Source: Planomonospora_B alba
GTDB lineage: Bacteria > Actinomycetota > Actinomycetes > Streptosporangiales > Streptosporangiaceae
DNA length: 64,000 bases
Reading direction: 5' to 3'
Assembly (NCBI RefSeq): GCF_039534085.1
Contig: NZ_BAAAUT010000004.1
Location: 124,001-188,000 of the forward strand
In this document: piece after piece, positions 9,224 to 18,307 of the stretch
Layout of the letters: every line of letters starts with the position of its first letter
Position numbering within the stretch: the stretch's first letter is position 1
Position numbers and translations under genes: made by a program
The notes under the pieces: generated by a model
What the model was told of the DNA's origin: nothing
What the model saw: only the letters and a program-made list of their open reading frames with translations
Database searches by the model: none

Positions 9224-11475
9224 GCCTGCTCACTTCTCGCTGCGGCCGTCAGGATCTCCTGGTAGAGCTCGATGTTGTCCTTGTCCCGGACGCCGTGGTA
9301 CTCGCCTCGGAACAAGTCTTCGACCACGAGGTACAGCAGCGCTTTGAGCAACGGCGCGTCGTTCACGCTGCGCCGCTCCCCCTTCGTGTCGGGACGGTAT
9401 CTCTCGTTCAGCCACAGGGTGCGCCGCTCCCGGTCCACCTCGAAGAAGCTGGCGTCGGGGAAACGCTTCCACCGGATGTCGATGGGGTCCTCGTCCTCAG
9501 CGAACGGGATCTCACGCTCGATGGCCTTGCGCAGCTCCGGAGCGATGCCCTTGCCGAGCGGAGCCATCTTCCGACGCTCGTTGCTGCGCTTGCGTGACTC
9601 CCTGAAGACCTGTTCGGCGGCCTTGAGGTAGTCGGCGAAGGTCGTGCCGTCTTCCGCTATGGCTTGCTCGGCCAACCGGGTGAACTGAGGACCGACGTTG
9701 ACCCGTGACTTCTCCGGGTTCATGGTGAAGAGGCCGACGATGTCGTCATCGATCTCGACTGCCACACGGGCGAGCTGCAGCCGTCGGTCGGTCTGGTGTA
9801 CACCGTGCCAACCTCCGCCGGCCTGAAGCAGGCGGTCACGGCGGTAGAAGTAGATGCCCTGCCGCTTCTCCGGACCTTCCGGCAGTTTGAACTGCGGCAG
9901 ATTGGAACGGGGAGTCCAGATGTAGCACTTGAAAGCGAGCTCGACGTCGCCCGACCGAGCCCGGAGCTCCTTCGGGTAGCCCGTGCGTCCCGATCGGGTG
10001 TATCCGAAGGGATTGAGGGCTTCCACGGGGATCCGAGGCCCGGGTCCATCGGCCTCTACGTCCTCCACATCGATCGAGATCTCCGCTTTTCCTGCTTCGA
10101 GGATGCGGTGGAAGACCAGACCGAGGTGGCTGCGCAGCAAACCGATCGTGTGGGAGATGAAACGCTCCACCCGGCTCTGGTCGTCCGTGGCGGGAAACCC
10201 TGTGACACCGTCCCAGCGGATCACCGTCCCGGTGGAGGTCTCTTCGACTCCCCAATCCCGCGAGAACTCGTCCTCTGCGAAGTCCGTGGGCACGGTGTCG
10301 CAGTGGAAACCCTTGCGGTTCTCATCGAGGAGCCAGCGTCGGCCGACGGCGGAGGATCCCAAAGCCTTCGAGATGACGGTCAGGCTGCGTGCCTGGCTGA
10401 ACGAGGCCGCCTTCAGACCGAGACCGAACTTGCCGAGGTCTCCGGTGCCGTATTCACGACGGCCGCCGACCGTCATCGCAGAGTCGATCTTCGACGCCGG
10501 TATGCCGTGGCCGTTGTCCACCACATACAGTGCACGGAGACGACCTTCCACCCGCACGAAGCGGATCAGCACCTGGCTCGCACCGGCGTCGATGGAGTTG
10601 TCCACGAGGTCTGCGACAGCGGTCTCCAACGAGTGGTTGCGGCCGAGCCCTTCGAGAGCGCGGGGGTCTGGTGGGAGCTCGACGGAGCCGCTCGTCGGGA
10701 CCTGTTCACGCCAAGTGGACATAGTTGATTCTCCAATACTTACGCTCTGCAACGTAATGGAACTTAAAGTAAAAGATGGGCAGAGCGAGTTCGGATCCAC
10801 TCCCTCCGAGAAGGATCCGGCCCTAAGCGGGATATCGGACGGGACGGCCGGCACCTTAACCTCTACTCCCGGCCCTCTCGCCGTGACAGCCGTCTCCTCC
10901 ATCTCAGCGGTCGCCGTGACGGCGACCGGGGACGACACCGGCACGGTCGACACCGTCTCGGTCCAGAACTCCCAGTCCGGAGGCGGGGGTGGCCACGCCG
11001 GATCGGGTTCCCATCCCGGCGGAGGGGTCCAATCAGCCGGAACCGGAGGCCACCCGGGTGGAGAGTTGAACCTCCGTGTCCGTGTCGGCGCCGCCCGAGC
11101 GGAGACATCACGGATCATCCGGCGGAGCACCGCGTTGTCACCGGGCGGGATGTCACCCAAGTCGACCGTGGAGCCGTCACGCAGTCGTACGGACAGGACG
11201 TTGGGACGGCCGAAACCGCCCTTCCGCACGTCGCAGGCCGCGATGTCGGACGCCGTGAGAGCCATCGTGGGACCGCCGGAGCCCATCGATGATCTGTCCA
11301 CTCCGAAGACTCGACGGTCGCTGACGGCGATGTGACTCAGCGCGGGCTTCAGTAAGCGGGTACTGAAGAGCCCGAGCAACTGCTCGTCCCCATCCAGGTG
11401 ACGGGCGAGTGACGCCGGGAGGGAGGCGGCCTCCTCCGGCGTCACTCGTGTACCGATCCGCACGCTTTCCGTCAT
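9220..11475 (-). CDS. GHKL (MORC/MutL-like) ATPase with PH-like, PPGW-rich N-terminal extension (module A)
   Basis: 751 aa as an uninterrupted frame. From residue 252 it is a GHKL ATPase: N box LVDNSIDAG (~290), G1 VVDNGHGIP, G2 GKFGLGLKAAS, followed by the S5/transducer-like half ending near TMNPEKSRVN. Residues 1-~120 resemble a bacterial PH-like domain, followed by a Trp/Pro repeat of the type PPGWPP...PPGWEPDP...PPDWEFW, common in actinobacterial membrane-associated proteins. The joining stretch (codons ~225-251) is AT-richer and reads like leader sequence, and ATG 10722 has a GGAG site, so a separate 500-aa GHKL product is possible. Both ends overlap neighbouring genes as ATGA. The likely role is an ATP-driven DNA clamp controlling the nuclease and Z1 partner. 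Confidence 0.8.
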   Translation of the reverse strand: MTESVRIGTRVTPEEAASLPASLARHLDGDEQLLGLFSTRLLKPALSHIAVSDRRVFGVDRSSMGSGGPTMALTASDIAACDVRKGGFGRPNVLSVRLRDGSTVDLGDIPPGDNAVLRRMIRDVSARAAPTRTRRFNSPPGWPPVPADWTPPPGWEPDPAWPPPPPDWEFWTETVSTVPVSSPVAVTATAEMEETAVTARGPGVEVKVPAVPSDIPLRAGSFSEGVDPNSLCPSFTLSSITLQSVSIGESTMSTWREQVPTSGSVELPPDPRALEGLGRNHSLETAVADLVDNSIDAGASQVLIRFVRVEGRLRALYVVDNGHGIPASKIDSAMTVGGRREYGTGDLGKFGLGLKAASFSQARSLTVISKALGSSAVGRRWLLDENRKGFHCDTVPTDFAEDEFSRDWGVEETSTGTVIRWDGVTGFPATDDQSRVERFISHTIGLLRSHLGLVFHRILEAGKAEISIDVEDVEADGPGPRIPVEALNPFGYTRSGRTGYPKELRARSGDVELAFKCYIWTPRSNLPQFKLPEGPEKRQGIYFYRRDRLLQAGGGWHGVHQTDRRLQLARVAVEIDDDIVGLFTMNPEKSRVNVGPQFTRLAEQAIAEDGTTFADYLKAAEQVFRESRKRSNERRKMAPLGKGIAPELRKAIEREIPFAEDEDPIDIRWKRFPDASFFEVDRERRTLWLNERYRPDTKGERRSVNDAPLLKALLYLVVEDLFRGEYHGVRDKDNIELYQEILTAAARSEQA

Positions 11476-14400
11476 TCGTCAGTCAGGACGATCCGCCCTG
11501 GATCGGTGGAGATCCGTCCCCGCTTACCCAATCGGCGGATGTCCCGCGTGAGGGTAGAGGTGATCTCCGCACCGCTGCGCCTCCAACCGAAGAACCGGGA
11601 GACTTCAGTGATCAGGTCACTCTCGCAGATTCCAGGGGACTCCCGGATGATCGAGAGGAGAGCCGCCTCACGTTCCGAAGGGGCGATGTGTGCGATCTTC
11701 CGTTCGATCCCGTCGCCCGGAGAGCGGGCGATGACCTCGGCACCGGCCAGAGATACGAACAGGCCGTCCACCTCGACCTCTCGGCGGCTCTTCATCTTGC
11801 GCAGCACCTCATCCAGATTGTTCTGGATGCGTTCCCCCAACCGCCTGACACCCCATGCGTCACGCGCTCGTTGGAACAACTGATCACGGTGGATCGGCGA
11901 TTCCACCTCCAGGATCTGGGAGAACAGGCTCCGGATCTGCGATTGCGCCTCCGGAAGGTGCATGTCGGGGAGAAGGCCGGTGATCAGTCGCACACGCGCG
12001 GTGCGGTACGGGGCCGACCAACTGCGGTCGACTTCGTCGTCCACGGTCTCCATCCGGACCCGGGGTGATCCGGATTCCGCGGCGACCGGAACGGTTTCCT
12101 CTTCCGGGACTCCGGCTTCAGGCTGTGGCGCAGGTTCCGCCACTGCGGTACGGCGCTTCTCCACGGCGGTCTCGATCGCCGCACGGAGACGCTGCTCGGC
12201 CTCGGTTCGGTTCCGATACCAGTCGGCGCCCCAGACACGATGCAGTTCCCAGCCCAGACCACGGAGGACTTGGTCGCGCAGGCGATCACGATCACGGGTC
12301 ACCGGAGACGAGTGATACATCGGACCGTCGCACTCGATGCCGACGGCGTAACGGCCAGGCTGTTCGGGGTGGCGCACGCCCAGATCGATCCGGTAGCCGG
12401 CGACCCCCACCTGAGGAACGACCTCGTACCCCCACCCCTGGATGACGGCGGCGACCGATTCCTCGAAAGCGCTCTCTGGGCGCCCTTCCCTCGCAACCAG
12501 GTGCTGAGCGAGGATTGCAGGCCCCTGTTCCGCGTATTCCAGGTAACGCTTCAAATGCTGACGGCTGACGTTGTCGCTGTCCGAGATGTCTCCGCCGATG
12601 ATGGAAGAGATCACCTCGACCTTGTACCTGGCACGGGTGACGGCGACGTTGAGACGTCGCCAGCCGTCCTTCTTGTTGAGCGGACCGAAGTTCATGCTGA
12701 GCTTGCCGTGTTCGTCCCGCCCGTATCCGATCGAGATGATGATCACGTCTCGCTCGTCGCCCTGGACGGTCTCCAGATTCTTCACGAAGAAGCCGTCGAG
12801 TCGGTCTTCTCCGAAGAAGCGGTCCAGATCCGGCCGCGTACGGCGGGCTTCCTCGATCGCCTCGTCGATGCAGCGGGCCTGGGCCTCCGAGAGCGCGACC
12901 ACTCCCAGGCTCCTGTCGGGCCGGTGCGTGAAGTGCTCCATGACCCTCTCGGCGACCCGTCGCGCCTCGATCGGGTTGTTCCGGCTCCTTCCCCGGCCGT
13001 AGACACCCGGCACCTTCTCGAAGGCGACACCGATGTCGGGTCCCCGTTCGAAGACGCCTGGGAAGGTGACCAACTCGCTCTCGTAGAACTCGCGGTTGCT
13101 GAAGGCGATCAGGTCTTCGTGCCGGCTCCGGTAGTGCCAACGCAGCGGCAGACTCCGGATCACACCGCTGGCTTTGCACAGGTCCAGCAGCGACTCGAAG
13201 GAGTCCGGGGTCTCCTCGTCGTACTCACCGTTCTCCGATTCCGAGCTGCCGAAGAAGTTGGTGGGCGGCATCTGCTTCTGATCACCTGCGACGATGAGCG
13301 ATCGACCTCGATAGATGCAGTTGATCGCATCATGAGGGAGGACCTGGGACGCCTCATCGGAGATGACCACGTCGAACCGGAAGTCGGGCGGTAGGAACTG
13401 ACTCACCGTGAGAGGGCTCATCATGAAGCACGGCTTGATCCGGTGAACCGTCTCCGCCGCCTGGGAGAGGAGCGTCCGCACCGGCATGTGCCGGGTCTTC
13501 TTCTCCGCCTCGCGGCGGATGACGGCCGCCGGGCCGATCGTGCTGTTCGGGCGCCGGGCGTTGCACGCGTCGATCACCTGTGCGTATGCGCTGTCGATGA
13601 GCTCCTTGTCCAGCCTGCGGAACTCTTCCACGAGCGCATCCCGTTGGACGGCCCTGACGGTGGCCAGACGGGAGTCATCGGCGAGGTGATGCTCGACCCA
13701 CGCCTGCAGGACGGACCTCTCGACGACCCGACCGAATCGCTCGGCGGGGACGCCCCGGGAAACCGCACGATCGATCAGATCGCTCAGGCTGTGCTCCTGC
13801 AGGGCTTCGTGCGCGTGCTTGAACGCACGCCATTCTTCGGGCCCGCCGTTGTCCGCCCTCATCCGAGCGATCAGCTCTTCGGCCTCGGCGAACGACCCGG
13901 TCAGCGTGGCGCGCAGTTCATGCCGATCAGCCTCTCCCCAGAGCCGGACCAGGCCTTCCGTCGCCTCTCGCCACAGCTTGTGCCGGACGGCGAGGTCGGG
14001 ATCCGGCTCCGCTTCGAGAAGCAACTCGGCGGCATGAGGCGGCACGCGGACGCCGAGGACCTCATGCACCCCTCTGACCCATCCGACGGCGGCGTCGATC
14101 TCCTGCCGATCCGTGTGCTCCTCCCGGTAGAGGCCTCCCAGCAACGCTTCGTCGGACACCCGGTGCACGTCGAACGCCGCCCGCTCCCTCCGAGCCTCAC
14201 CGACCGCAGTGATGACACCGCGTGCCGTTGCGACCGTCAACGGAGCGTTCCGCGACACCGCGTCCACGGTCTGGACGAGCTCGGCCGCGGCTCGCAGCAC
14301 GGGCAGGTGGGCCTCGTACCACTCGGCTGCTTCGGTGAACGTGGTCCGTGCCAGTGCGGGGCGGCCCCCCGACCGAGGTGCGGGAACGAGGCCGTTACGC

Positions 14401-16952
14401 CAGGCGGCCAGGTCCTCTCGAACGGATACGACGGCCTCGTACGCAGTGGCATTGGGCGTGCCGCCCACTGCGACCTGGTCGGCCAGAAGCTTACGACTCC
14501 GTGCGGCTCCGGCCAGCTTACTGATCCGTTCGGCGGACTGGAGAGCGCGGCGGACGGCTTCGAAATCGGTTTTCTCGCCTGCCCAGTAGCCACCGAGCTT
14601 CTCCGCGTGCTCCCGTTCGACGGCCTGGAAACGCTCATCGGCCTCACGCCACGCGACCGCCTCGGGGAGACGCGCAGCGGCGGCCTTGCGCCATCTGCCG
14701 TCCACCGTGAGTTCTGCCAGAGCTTTCTTGTCCCGCCGGTAAGCACCGGAGAGCTTCGCCATGCCGTGATGCTCCTCGGCGAAGCGCCGAGCGAGATCCC
14801 GTAGATCAGCGAAGGTCCTGACCTTCTCGCTGAACAAGTCGGACGCCTTCGTACGCGCCTGGTCGAGTCGGGTGAGCGCCGTCTCCAGTTCCCCGGCCGC
14901 GAAGCGCGCGGCCTGGAGGGACTGCGACTCCAGCCAGTCGGCTTCAGGCTTCGGGTCCTTGGTCGAGAACTCGACGATCTCGCACAGGTCGGCGGCCGCA
15001 TCGAAGTCGTTCGGCTCGGCTACGCCATACAGGCCGGCGACGTCGGCGAGGGAGGCGTGATGGCTACGCAGCATCGCGGCGGTCCCCGTGAAGCTCTCCG
15101 CGATGGTGCGGGCCTGTCCGGCGGTGAGGGAGGCCACATCGATGCCTGGAACCGACAGTGCCGCCAACGTCGCATCAGCATCAGGCGTGATCGTGCTCAG
15201 GCTGTGAGGGAGTTCTCTCCATGCCGGCCCGACTTCCTCTTCGACGGATTCCTCCACCGCGATGAGGCGACTCCTCCTGGTCTCGAAATCGGAGAGCGCG
15301 CCGAGGAGGGGGGTGAGGTCGTCGACGCTCACCCAGTCGGAGGGGACGGCAGGACGGGTGGCCGTCAGATCCAACAGCTTGATCAGTGTCTCGACACTGG
15401 GGAGATCACCCAGCCCCAGGGCCGCGGTCAGTTCCTCGTGGCGCTGAAGAGCCCGGTGGAGCAGTTCCAGCTCTTCCGTCACCCGCTCCAGGTATGGACG
15501 CGGAGACTCGTTCTTCTCCAGCCCCGCCCAGAGGAACGAATCACCTTCGAGGGCAGGCCTCCAGGCGCGGGAAACGGCATCGGCCGCCGCGAGGATGTCA
15601 TGGAGCCGCTGGGCAGAGAGGTCCCCAGCCCGGTATCGGGCATCGGGTGCCAAAGACGCCTCGTCTTCGAGCTCGGCGAGTCGACCGACGACGTCGAACA
15701 ACGAACGATCCAGCGGTATCCGGATCTCGTTCATGGCTTCCGCGTATCCGGACAGTTCCCCCCTCAGCCGGCGCACGCGTTCGCGCGCCGGCGTCACCGT
15801 ACGTGCCCGAGGCCTCTCCGTGAGGGCACGGCCGAGTTCCTGAGCCACGTGCTTGCGACTCGTGTTGTGCGAGTGAAGCGGCATCAGGAACGATCCAAGC
15901 CCGATGTGCTCCAAACGGTTGCGGACCACATCGAGGGCAGCGGCCTTCTCACTGACGAACAACACCGTACGACCGGCGTGCAGGAGACCTGCGATCATGT
16001 TCGCGATGGTCTGACTCTTCCCCGTACCGGGAGGCCCGTCCATCACGAAGGTGCGTCCCTGGAGGGCAGCGGCCAAGCACTGGCGCTGCGAGGAGTCAGC
16101 GTCGAGCACCAGCGGCGTGTCCTCCGGCGCTTGGACGTCGTCCAGCTCTTCGAGACGCACCGGATCGAAGTCGAGCTCGGTGAGGCCGATACTCGCTTGA
16201 GGGCCGAGGCCGATGGCGTGGACGAGGGGGTTTTCCAGAAGCCGCGCCTCGTTGTCCAGGAGATCGCGGTACATGGCCTCCTTGTGCGACTGGAACGTCG
16301 CCAGCACGGCCCGATCGCTGACCTTCCACGAGTTCTGTCCCGAGACGGCCCGTCGCACGGACGCCAGAGCGGAGGAGAGGTCCTCCATCTGCTCCGGCGT
16401 GGGCCACTCGATCCCGAGTTGCTCCATCTTGACGGCGAGCGCGGGGTTCGGTGTCGCGTCCTCTTCCTCTGCGGCCAGCAGACGGAATCCGTCGATCCTG
16501 CGCTCCAGAACGACCGGAACGAGAAGAAGCGGCGCAGAGAAGGTCGTCGAACCACGCTCCTCGCTCCAGTCGAGGAAGCCGACACCCAACTGAAGCACCC
16601 ACAGACCGGTGTCCGCGAAGATCTGGTTCGAGTCGCGGAACAGTTTGCGAAGGGCGCTCTCGAGCGTCTTCTGAGTGGCCTTCTGAGTGACGATCTCACC
16701 TTCACGCGCTGCAACGGAAGGTGTCGCCTCGGCGGCTCCCTCGTCTTCGCCCTCGGCGACGTCATCGATCTCCGCGAAGCGGAGGCCCTTCGCGATCCCG
16801 GCCAGCAGACGCGTCGCGTCCGGCGAGACGATCTCCAACGTGGCCGACTGGGTGTGCCTGAAGTTGAGAAGACGGTTCTTACCGCTGAGGTCGATCAGCG
16901 ACTCGCGCCAGCTTCGAAGAACCGTCTTCAGTCGGTCGTCAGAGATCTGCAT
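11472..16952 (-). CDS. DUF4011 SF1-type helicase with C-terminal nuclease and DUF3320 (module A)
   Basis: 1826 aa, the first gene of the operon. The N terminus is a typical DUF4011 domain (WRESLIDLSGKNRLLNF at ~15). Walker A GPPGTGKS is at ~306-313. After a long helical insertion come ISDEASQVLP (Walker B), AGDQKQMPPTNFF, VQGDERDVIIISIGY and LNVAVTRA, all SF1 (AAA_11/AAA_12-like) helicase motifs. Residues ~1500-1620 form a Vsr/DUF559-like (MTES_1575-type) nuclease with YRIDLGV, GIECDG and ...LRGLGWELHRVW. The C terminus has two winged-helix-like segments resembling DUF3320. Proteins of this build are broadly associated with defence islands. Size and motif order match the family, and no break is seen. 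It is the probable motor of module A, coupled to the GHKL gene by ATGA. Confidence 0.85.
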   Translation of the reverse strand: MQISDDRLKTVLRSWRESLIDLSGKNRLLNFRHTQSATLEIVSPDATRLLAGIAKGLRFAEIDDVAEGEDEGAAEATPSVAAREGEIVTQKATQKTLESALRKLFRDSNQIFADTGLWVLQLGVGFLDWSEERGSTTFSAPLLLVPVVLERRIDGFRLLAAEEEDATPNPALAVKMEQLGIEWPTPEQMEDLSSALASVRRAVSGQNSWKVSDRAVLATFQSHKEAMYRDLLDNEARLLENPLVHAIGLGPQASIGLTELDFDPVRLEELDDVQAPEDTPLVLDADSSQRQCLAAALQGRTFVMDGPPGTGKSQTIANMIAGLLHAGRTVLFVSEKAAALDVVRNRLEHIGLGSFLMPLHSHNTSRKHVAQELGRALTERPRARTVTPARERVRRLRGELSGYAEAMNEIRIPLDRSLFDVVGRLAELEDEASLAPDARYRAGDLSAQRLHDILAAADAVSRAWRPALEGDSFLWAGLEKNESPRPYLERVTEELELLHRALQRHEELTAALGLGDLPSVETLIKLLDLTATRPAVPSDWVSVDDLTPLLGALSDFETRRSRLIAVEESVEEEVGPAWRELPHSLSTITPDADATLAALSVPGIDVASLTAGQARTIAESFTGTAAMLRSHHASLADVAGLYGVAEPNDFDAAADLCEIVEFSTKDPKPEADWLESQSLQAARFAAGELETALTRLDQARTKASDLFSEKVRTFADLRDLARRFAEEHHGMAKLSGAYRRDKKALAELTVDGRWRKAAAARLPEAVAWREADERFQAVEREHAEKLGGYWAGEKTDFEAVRRALQSAERISKLAGAARSRKLLADQVAVGGTPNATAYEAVVSVREDLAAWRNGLVPAPRSGGRPALARTTFTEAAEWYEAHLPVLRAAAELVQTVDAVSRNAPLTVATARGVITAVGEARRERAAFDVHRVSDEALLGGLYREEHTDRQEIDAAVGWVRGVHEVLGVRVPPHAAELLLEAEPDPDLAVRHKLWREATEGLVRLWGEADRHELRATLTGSFAEAEELIARMRADNGGPEEWRAFKHAHEALQEHSLSDLIDRAVSRGVPAERFGRVVERSVLQAWVEHHLADDSRLATVRAVQRDALVEEFRRLDKELIDSAYAQVIDACNARRPNSTIGPAAVIRREAEKKTRHMPVRTLLSQAAETVHRIKPCFMMSPLTVSQFLPPDFRFDVVISDEASQVLPHDAINCIYRGRSLIVAGDQKQMPPTNFFGSSESENGEYDEETPDSFESLLDLCKASGVIRSLPLRWHYRSRHEDLIAFSNREFYESELVTFPGVFERGPDIGVAFEKVPGVYGRGRSRNNPIEARRVAERVMEHFTHRPDRSLGVVALSEAQARCIDEAIEEARRTRPDLDRFFGEDRLDGFFVKNLETVQGDERDVIIISIGYGRDEHGKLSMNFGPLNKKDGWRRLNVAVTRARYKVEVISSIIGGDISDSDNVSRQHLKRYLEYAEQGPAILAQHLVAREGRPESAFEESVAAVIQGWGYEVVPQVGVAGYRIDLGVRHPEQPGRYAVGIECDGPMYHSSPVTRDRDRLRDQVLRGLGWELHRVWGADWYRNRTEAEQRLRAAIETAVEKRRTAVAEPAPQPEAGVPEEETVPVAAESGSPRVRMETVDDEVDRSWSAPYRTARVRLITGLLPDMHLPEAQSQIRSLFSQILEVESPIHRDQLFQRARDAWGVRRLGERIQNNLDEVLRKMKSRREVEVDGLFVSLAGAEVIARSPGDGIERKIAHIAPSEREAALLSIIRESPGICESDLITEVSRFFGWRRSGAEITSTLTRDIRRLGKRGRISTDPGRIVLTDE

Positions 16953-16989
16953 CGTGGACCATTCACAGGTGGGGGCTCGCCCGAAGCCG

Positions 16990-17007
16990 GGGAGGCGAGT
17001 GCCTCCC
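16990..17007 (-). promoter_or_regulatory. leader hairpin before module A
   Basis: A 7-bp perfect inverted repeat GGGAGGC-GAGT-GCCTCCC lies about 40 bases upstream of the helicase start, inside the expected 5' leader of operon A. It could be an attenuator, an mRNA-stabilising stem or chance in GC-rich DNA. No obvious Shine-Dalgarno sequence precedes the helicase ATG. Confidence 0.35.
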
Positions 17008-17182
17008 GACTCAAGGGACGTGGGGGACGATCATTCGTGGGTTGCTTGCCGTGCTCAGCGGACTTGTCACCGCTATAAGTGATCAGCAATAACCCCATAC
17101 GAGTCTAGACAGGACAACATGGTGAGTAATCAGACGCCATCCGACGGCACTGGAATTGGATCTTGAAAGTCCACCGATCCAA

Positions 17183-17222
17183 CCTGTCTGCAAATAGAAC
17201 AAGCGTTCTATTTGCAGACAGG
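17183..17222. promoter_or_regulatory. perfect 18-bp palindrome between divergent transcription units
   Basis: Arms CCTGTCTGCAAATAGAAC and GTTCTATTTGCAGACAGG flank a 4-base AAGC spacer: a perfect 40-base inverted repeat, AT-richer than its surroundings. It lies in the ~690-base gap between the start of operon A (16952, minus) and the plus-strand gene at 17645. No T tract follows, so terminator function is less likely than an operator, a structured RNA or a recombination or replication-type site. Nothing else in this gap is recognisable apart from a 7-bp repeat TATCGAG/CTCGATA at 17595-17618 near the next start. Confidence 0.6.
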
Positions 17223-17644
17223 AGACGACCCTCGACTCACACGATCACTACTCAAGCACATCTACACCTCTTCATGGATCAAGGGGGCGCTCGGGGCGAC
17301 CTCGGACTTTCCTGTGCGCCGAATCATGCACCCTCCTACTGACACTTTGGAAGCGGATCACCCATTTGCAGCCGGCCGAAGGCCCGGAGAGCATTTCCGA
17401 TCTTGCCCCCCCCTGCCCGCTTCCACGCGACTCAATGCAGTGGCATACGGCGGACCACACCACCCCACGCACGACCTAGCAGATCTCACACGTCCTCGAT
17501 CGGCGGGGATCATCACCACGGCACCCGAGCCCTCAGGCGAGAGGACGGCCCCAACGGGAGACCAGTGCCGCGCGGGTTGAAGACATGTCATACCTATCGA
17601 GTACTTTGTCCCTCGATACCGTTTGATGTCTATACGAGGCGTTG

Positions 17645-18307
17645 ATGTCCTTTCAAGATCATCATCCGCTTCGTCGATCCGAGAGGGGAACCCAGGTGGG
17701 ATTCTTCGATGTCGGCCAGTCTCGGGCGCAGCAACAGGAGTTCGATCGCGCTGCATGGCGGGGCCCTTCGGACGACGTCCAGGGAGTCGTCATCCCGATC
17801 GGTAAGCTGATCGCAACAAGTCACCATGTGGCAGTCGTGCTCAAGGAGATCGTGGCTCACCCTGACGGATGTCTCTTCGAGGTGGAAGCCGTCGCCCGTC
17901 GCATGGGGATGAAGGAGCGCAAGTGGGACAAGCTCAGCGAAGCACTGAGTGACGGCCCTCAGTCCCGCGATTGGATAGATGAGCAAGACCTCGCACAAGC
18001 CATACGCTTCGGCGTCAGCCTCAGCAACGGACGTAAGGCCACCACTCTCGATGAGAGGCATTGGGACGACGACGAACCGCCCCAGAGTCCTTACCTGATG
18101 AAGTACGAGAACAGCTCGATCGCCACGACCGATGACGACGAGTTCGAGCGGGCCCGCTACGGACTCTGGTTGTGGCCTCTTCCTCCGGAGGAGGACTTCC
18201 ACTTCGTAACTGAGTGGCCCTTGGCTGGTATCCCGCTCACCTTCAGCGACATCAACGGCTCCATGATCGGGGAGTGGGCTCGTCAAGCAAAGCCGTACTG
18301 GACGTGA
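17645..18307 (+). CDS. hypothetical protein between the two modules
   Basis: About 220 aa from ATG 17645 (a TTG lies just before it; GAGG is 5-10 bases upstream). Composition and codon use fit a real gene. The C-terminal half contains YGLWLWPLPPEEDFHF, VTEWPLAGIPLTF and MIGEWARQAKPYW, a style seen in uncharacterised actinobacterial proteins; there is no catalytic motif, signal peptide or membrane segment. It is divergent from operon A and points toward operon B but is separated from it by 1.4 kb. It could be a regulator or accessory factor of either module, or unrelated cargo. I cannot assign a function. Confidence 0.65.
   Translation: MSFQDHHPLRRSERGTQVGFFDVGQSRAQQQEFDRAAWRGPSDDVQGVVIPIGKLIATSHHVAVVLKEIVAHPDGCLFEVEAVARRMGMKERKWDKLSEALSDGPQSRDWIDEQDLAQAIRFGVSLSNGRKATTLDERHWDDDEPPQSPYLMKYENSSIATTDDDEFERARYGLWLWPLPPEEDFHFVTEWPLAGIPLTFSDINGSMIGEWARQAKPYWT

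Noticed and set aside
5337..16952. DISARM, BREX or Dnd system
   Set aside because: None of their hallmark genes (DrmB, PglZ/BrxC, DndCDE) is present; the families seen belong to the Z1/GHKL group.
15057..17078. 673-codon plus-strand open frame over the helicase start
   Set aside because: Antisense shadow of the DUF4011 helicase; Arg/Gly-rich and without domains.
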